A program made the position numbers and the translations under genes. A DNA stretch of 64,000 nt, from NCBI RefSeq assembly GCF_019399895.1, contig NC_091875.1, positions 5,828,001 to 5,892,000 of the forward strand. The letters run 5' to 3'. The notes beneath the pieces are model-generated. The model was not told the DNA's origin. It searched no databases and was given only the letters and a program-made list of their open reading frames with translations. This stretch comes from Cardiocondyla obscurior (lineage: Eukaryota > Arthropoda > Insecta > Hymenoptera > Formicidae). Below are positions 63,706 through 64,000 of this stretch, piece by piece. The first letter of the stretch is position 1; every line of letters begins with the position of its first letter.

Positions 63706-64000
63706 CTGCAAGCACGAGCCATGCAATGATCAATATGTATTCAAGCAGACAAGGTAATATTCCAGTACATTTTGAGGATGAAGAAATTTCGCGATAAAAT
63801 CGGAATATGATTTGACAATGTTGAGTTATGAATGTATGAGATACATGCTTGTTTCTCGCGACTCGGAAAATGCAAAATTAATCGAAGAATAAATCTTTAT
63901 TATCTAACAATTCGCGAAGGATTTCTTCATTTTCAAACATTCGTAATTTACAAAGGAAGAGAAACTTATCGCAGTTTTCCTCATTTTGTGAAAACTCTGA
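63706..64000 (-). other. Intron of the Ser-rich gene (runs past the right edge)
   Basis: No further exon with acceptor and donor is visible in these last 295 bases. The sequence is AT-rich, and the acceptor before base 63,705 has only a moderate pyrimidine tract. Confidence 0.5.

Noticed and set aside
1..64000. tRNA, rRNA, known insect microRNA, CRISPR, viral or transposon genes
   Set aside because: I looked for tRNA T-loop motifs (GGTTCGAATCC-like), mature sequences of common conserved insect microRNAs from memory, and transposase or polymerase motifs in the translated frames. I saw none. A covariance-model scan and a repeat-library search would be decisive.

Overview
The window looks like nuclear DNA of an insect, most likely a hymenopteran and plausibly an ant. 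This rests on a moderately AT-rich background that is rich in CpG, very frequent short poly(A)/poly(T) and GA tracts, and insect-like split genes with GT-AG introns. I see no bacterial, organellar or viral sequence and no intact transposon. The taxon call is an inference from texture; the genes only establish an insect-type animal.

Left (1-45,500): this stretch looks gene-poor but is mostly intron. Three small exons on the minus strand (45,024-45,086; 28,245-28,288; 26,308-26,377) join in phase. Together they give 59 residues of the N-terminus of an hnRNP-L/Smooth RNA-binding protein, ending in the start of an RRM (FTIINPVYPITV). Two of these exons are too short to stand out as ORFs. The gene starts in a CpG-rich promoter island near 45.4 kb and runs off the left edge, so introns of 16.7 kb, 1.9 kb and more than 26.3 kb fill this part.

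Middle (45,700-48,300): a complete eight-exon METTL25B (RRNAD1-like) methyltransferase gene lies on the minus strand, immediately upstream of and in tandem with smooth. All phases close, giving 492 residues with a SAM-binding VDVGAGVGH motif. From 48.3 to about 52.6 kb I find no gene.

Right (52,600-64,000): a plus-strand gene encodes a large secreted Pro/Gln-rich protein. It has a signal peptide, a RDKR processing site, a Gln/Glu/Arg-rich helical block and a Thr tract. Its apparent stop at 57,540 lies inside a splice donor, and a second exon (58,248-58,416) supplies the true C-terminus. Next is a 57-bp element with two inverted E2F-like sites (59,369-59,425), then a SNIP1 homologue with an FHA domain (60,157-61,062, plus strand). 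Finally come the last exons of an unidentified Ser-rich protein on the minus strand (62,475-63,705), which continues past the right edge.

The least described element is the Pro/Gln-rich secreted protein. The least visible one is the smooth locus, which can only be recovered by reading splice sites. I found no CRISPR, operon, tRNA or rRNA, and no obviously novel multi-gene system.
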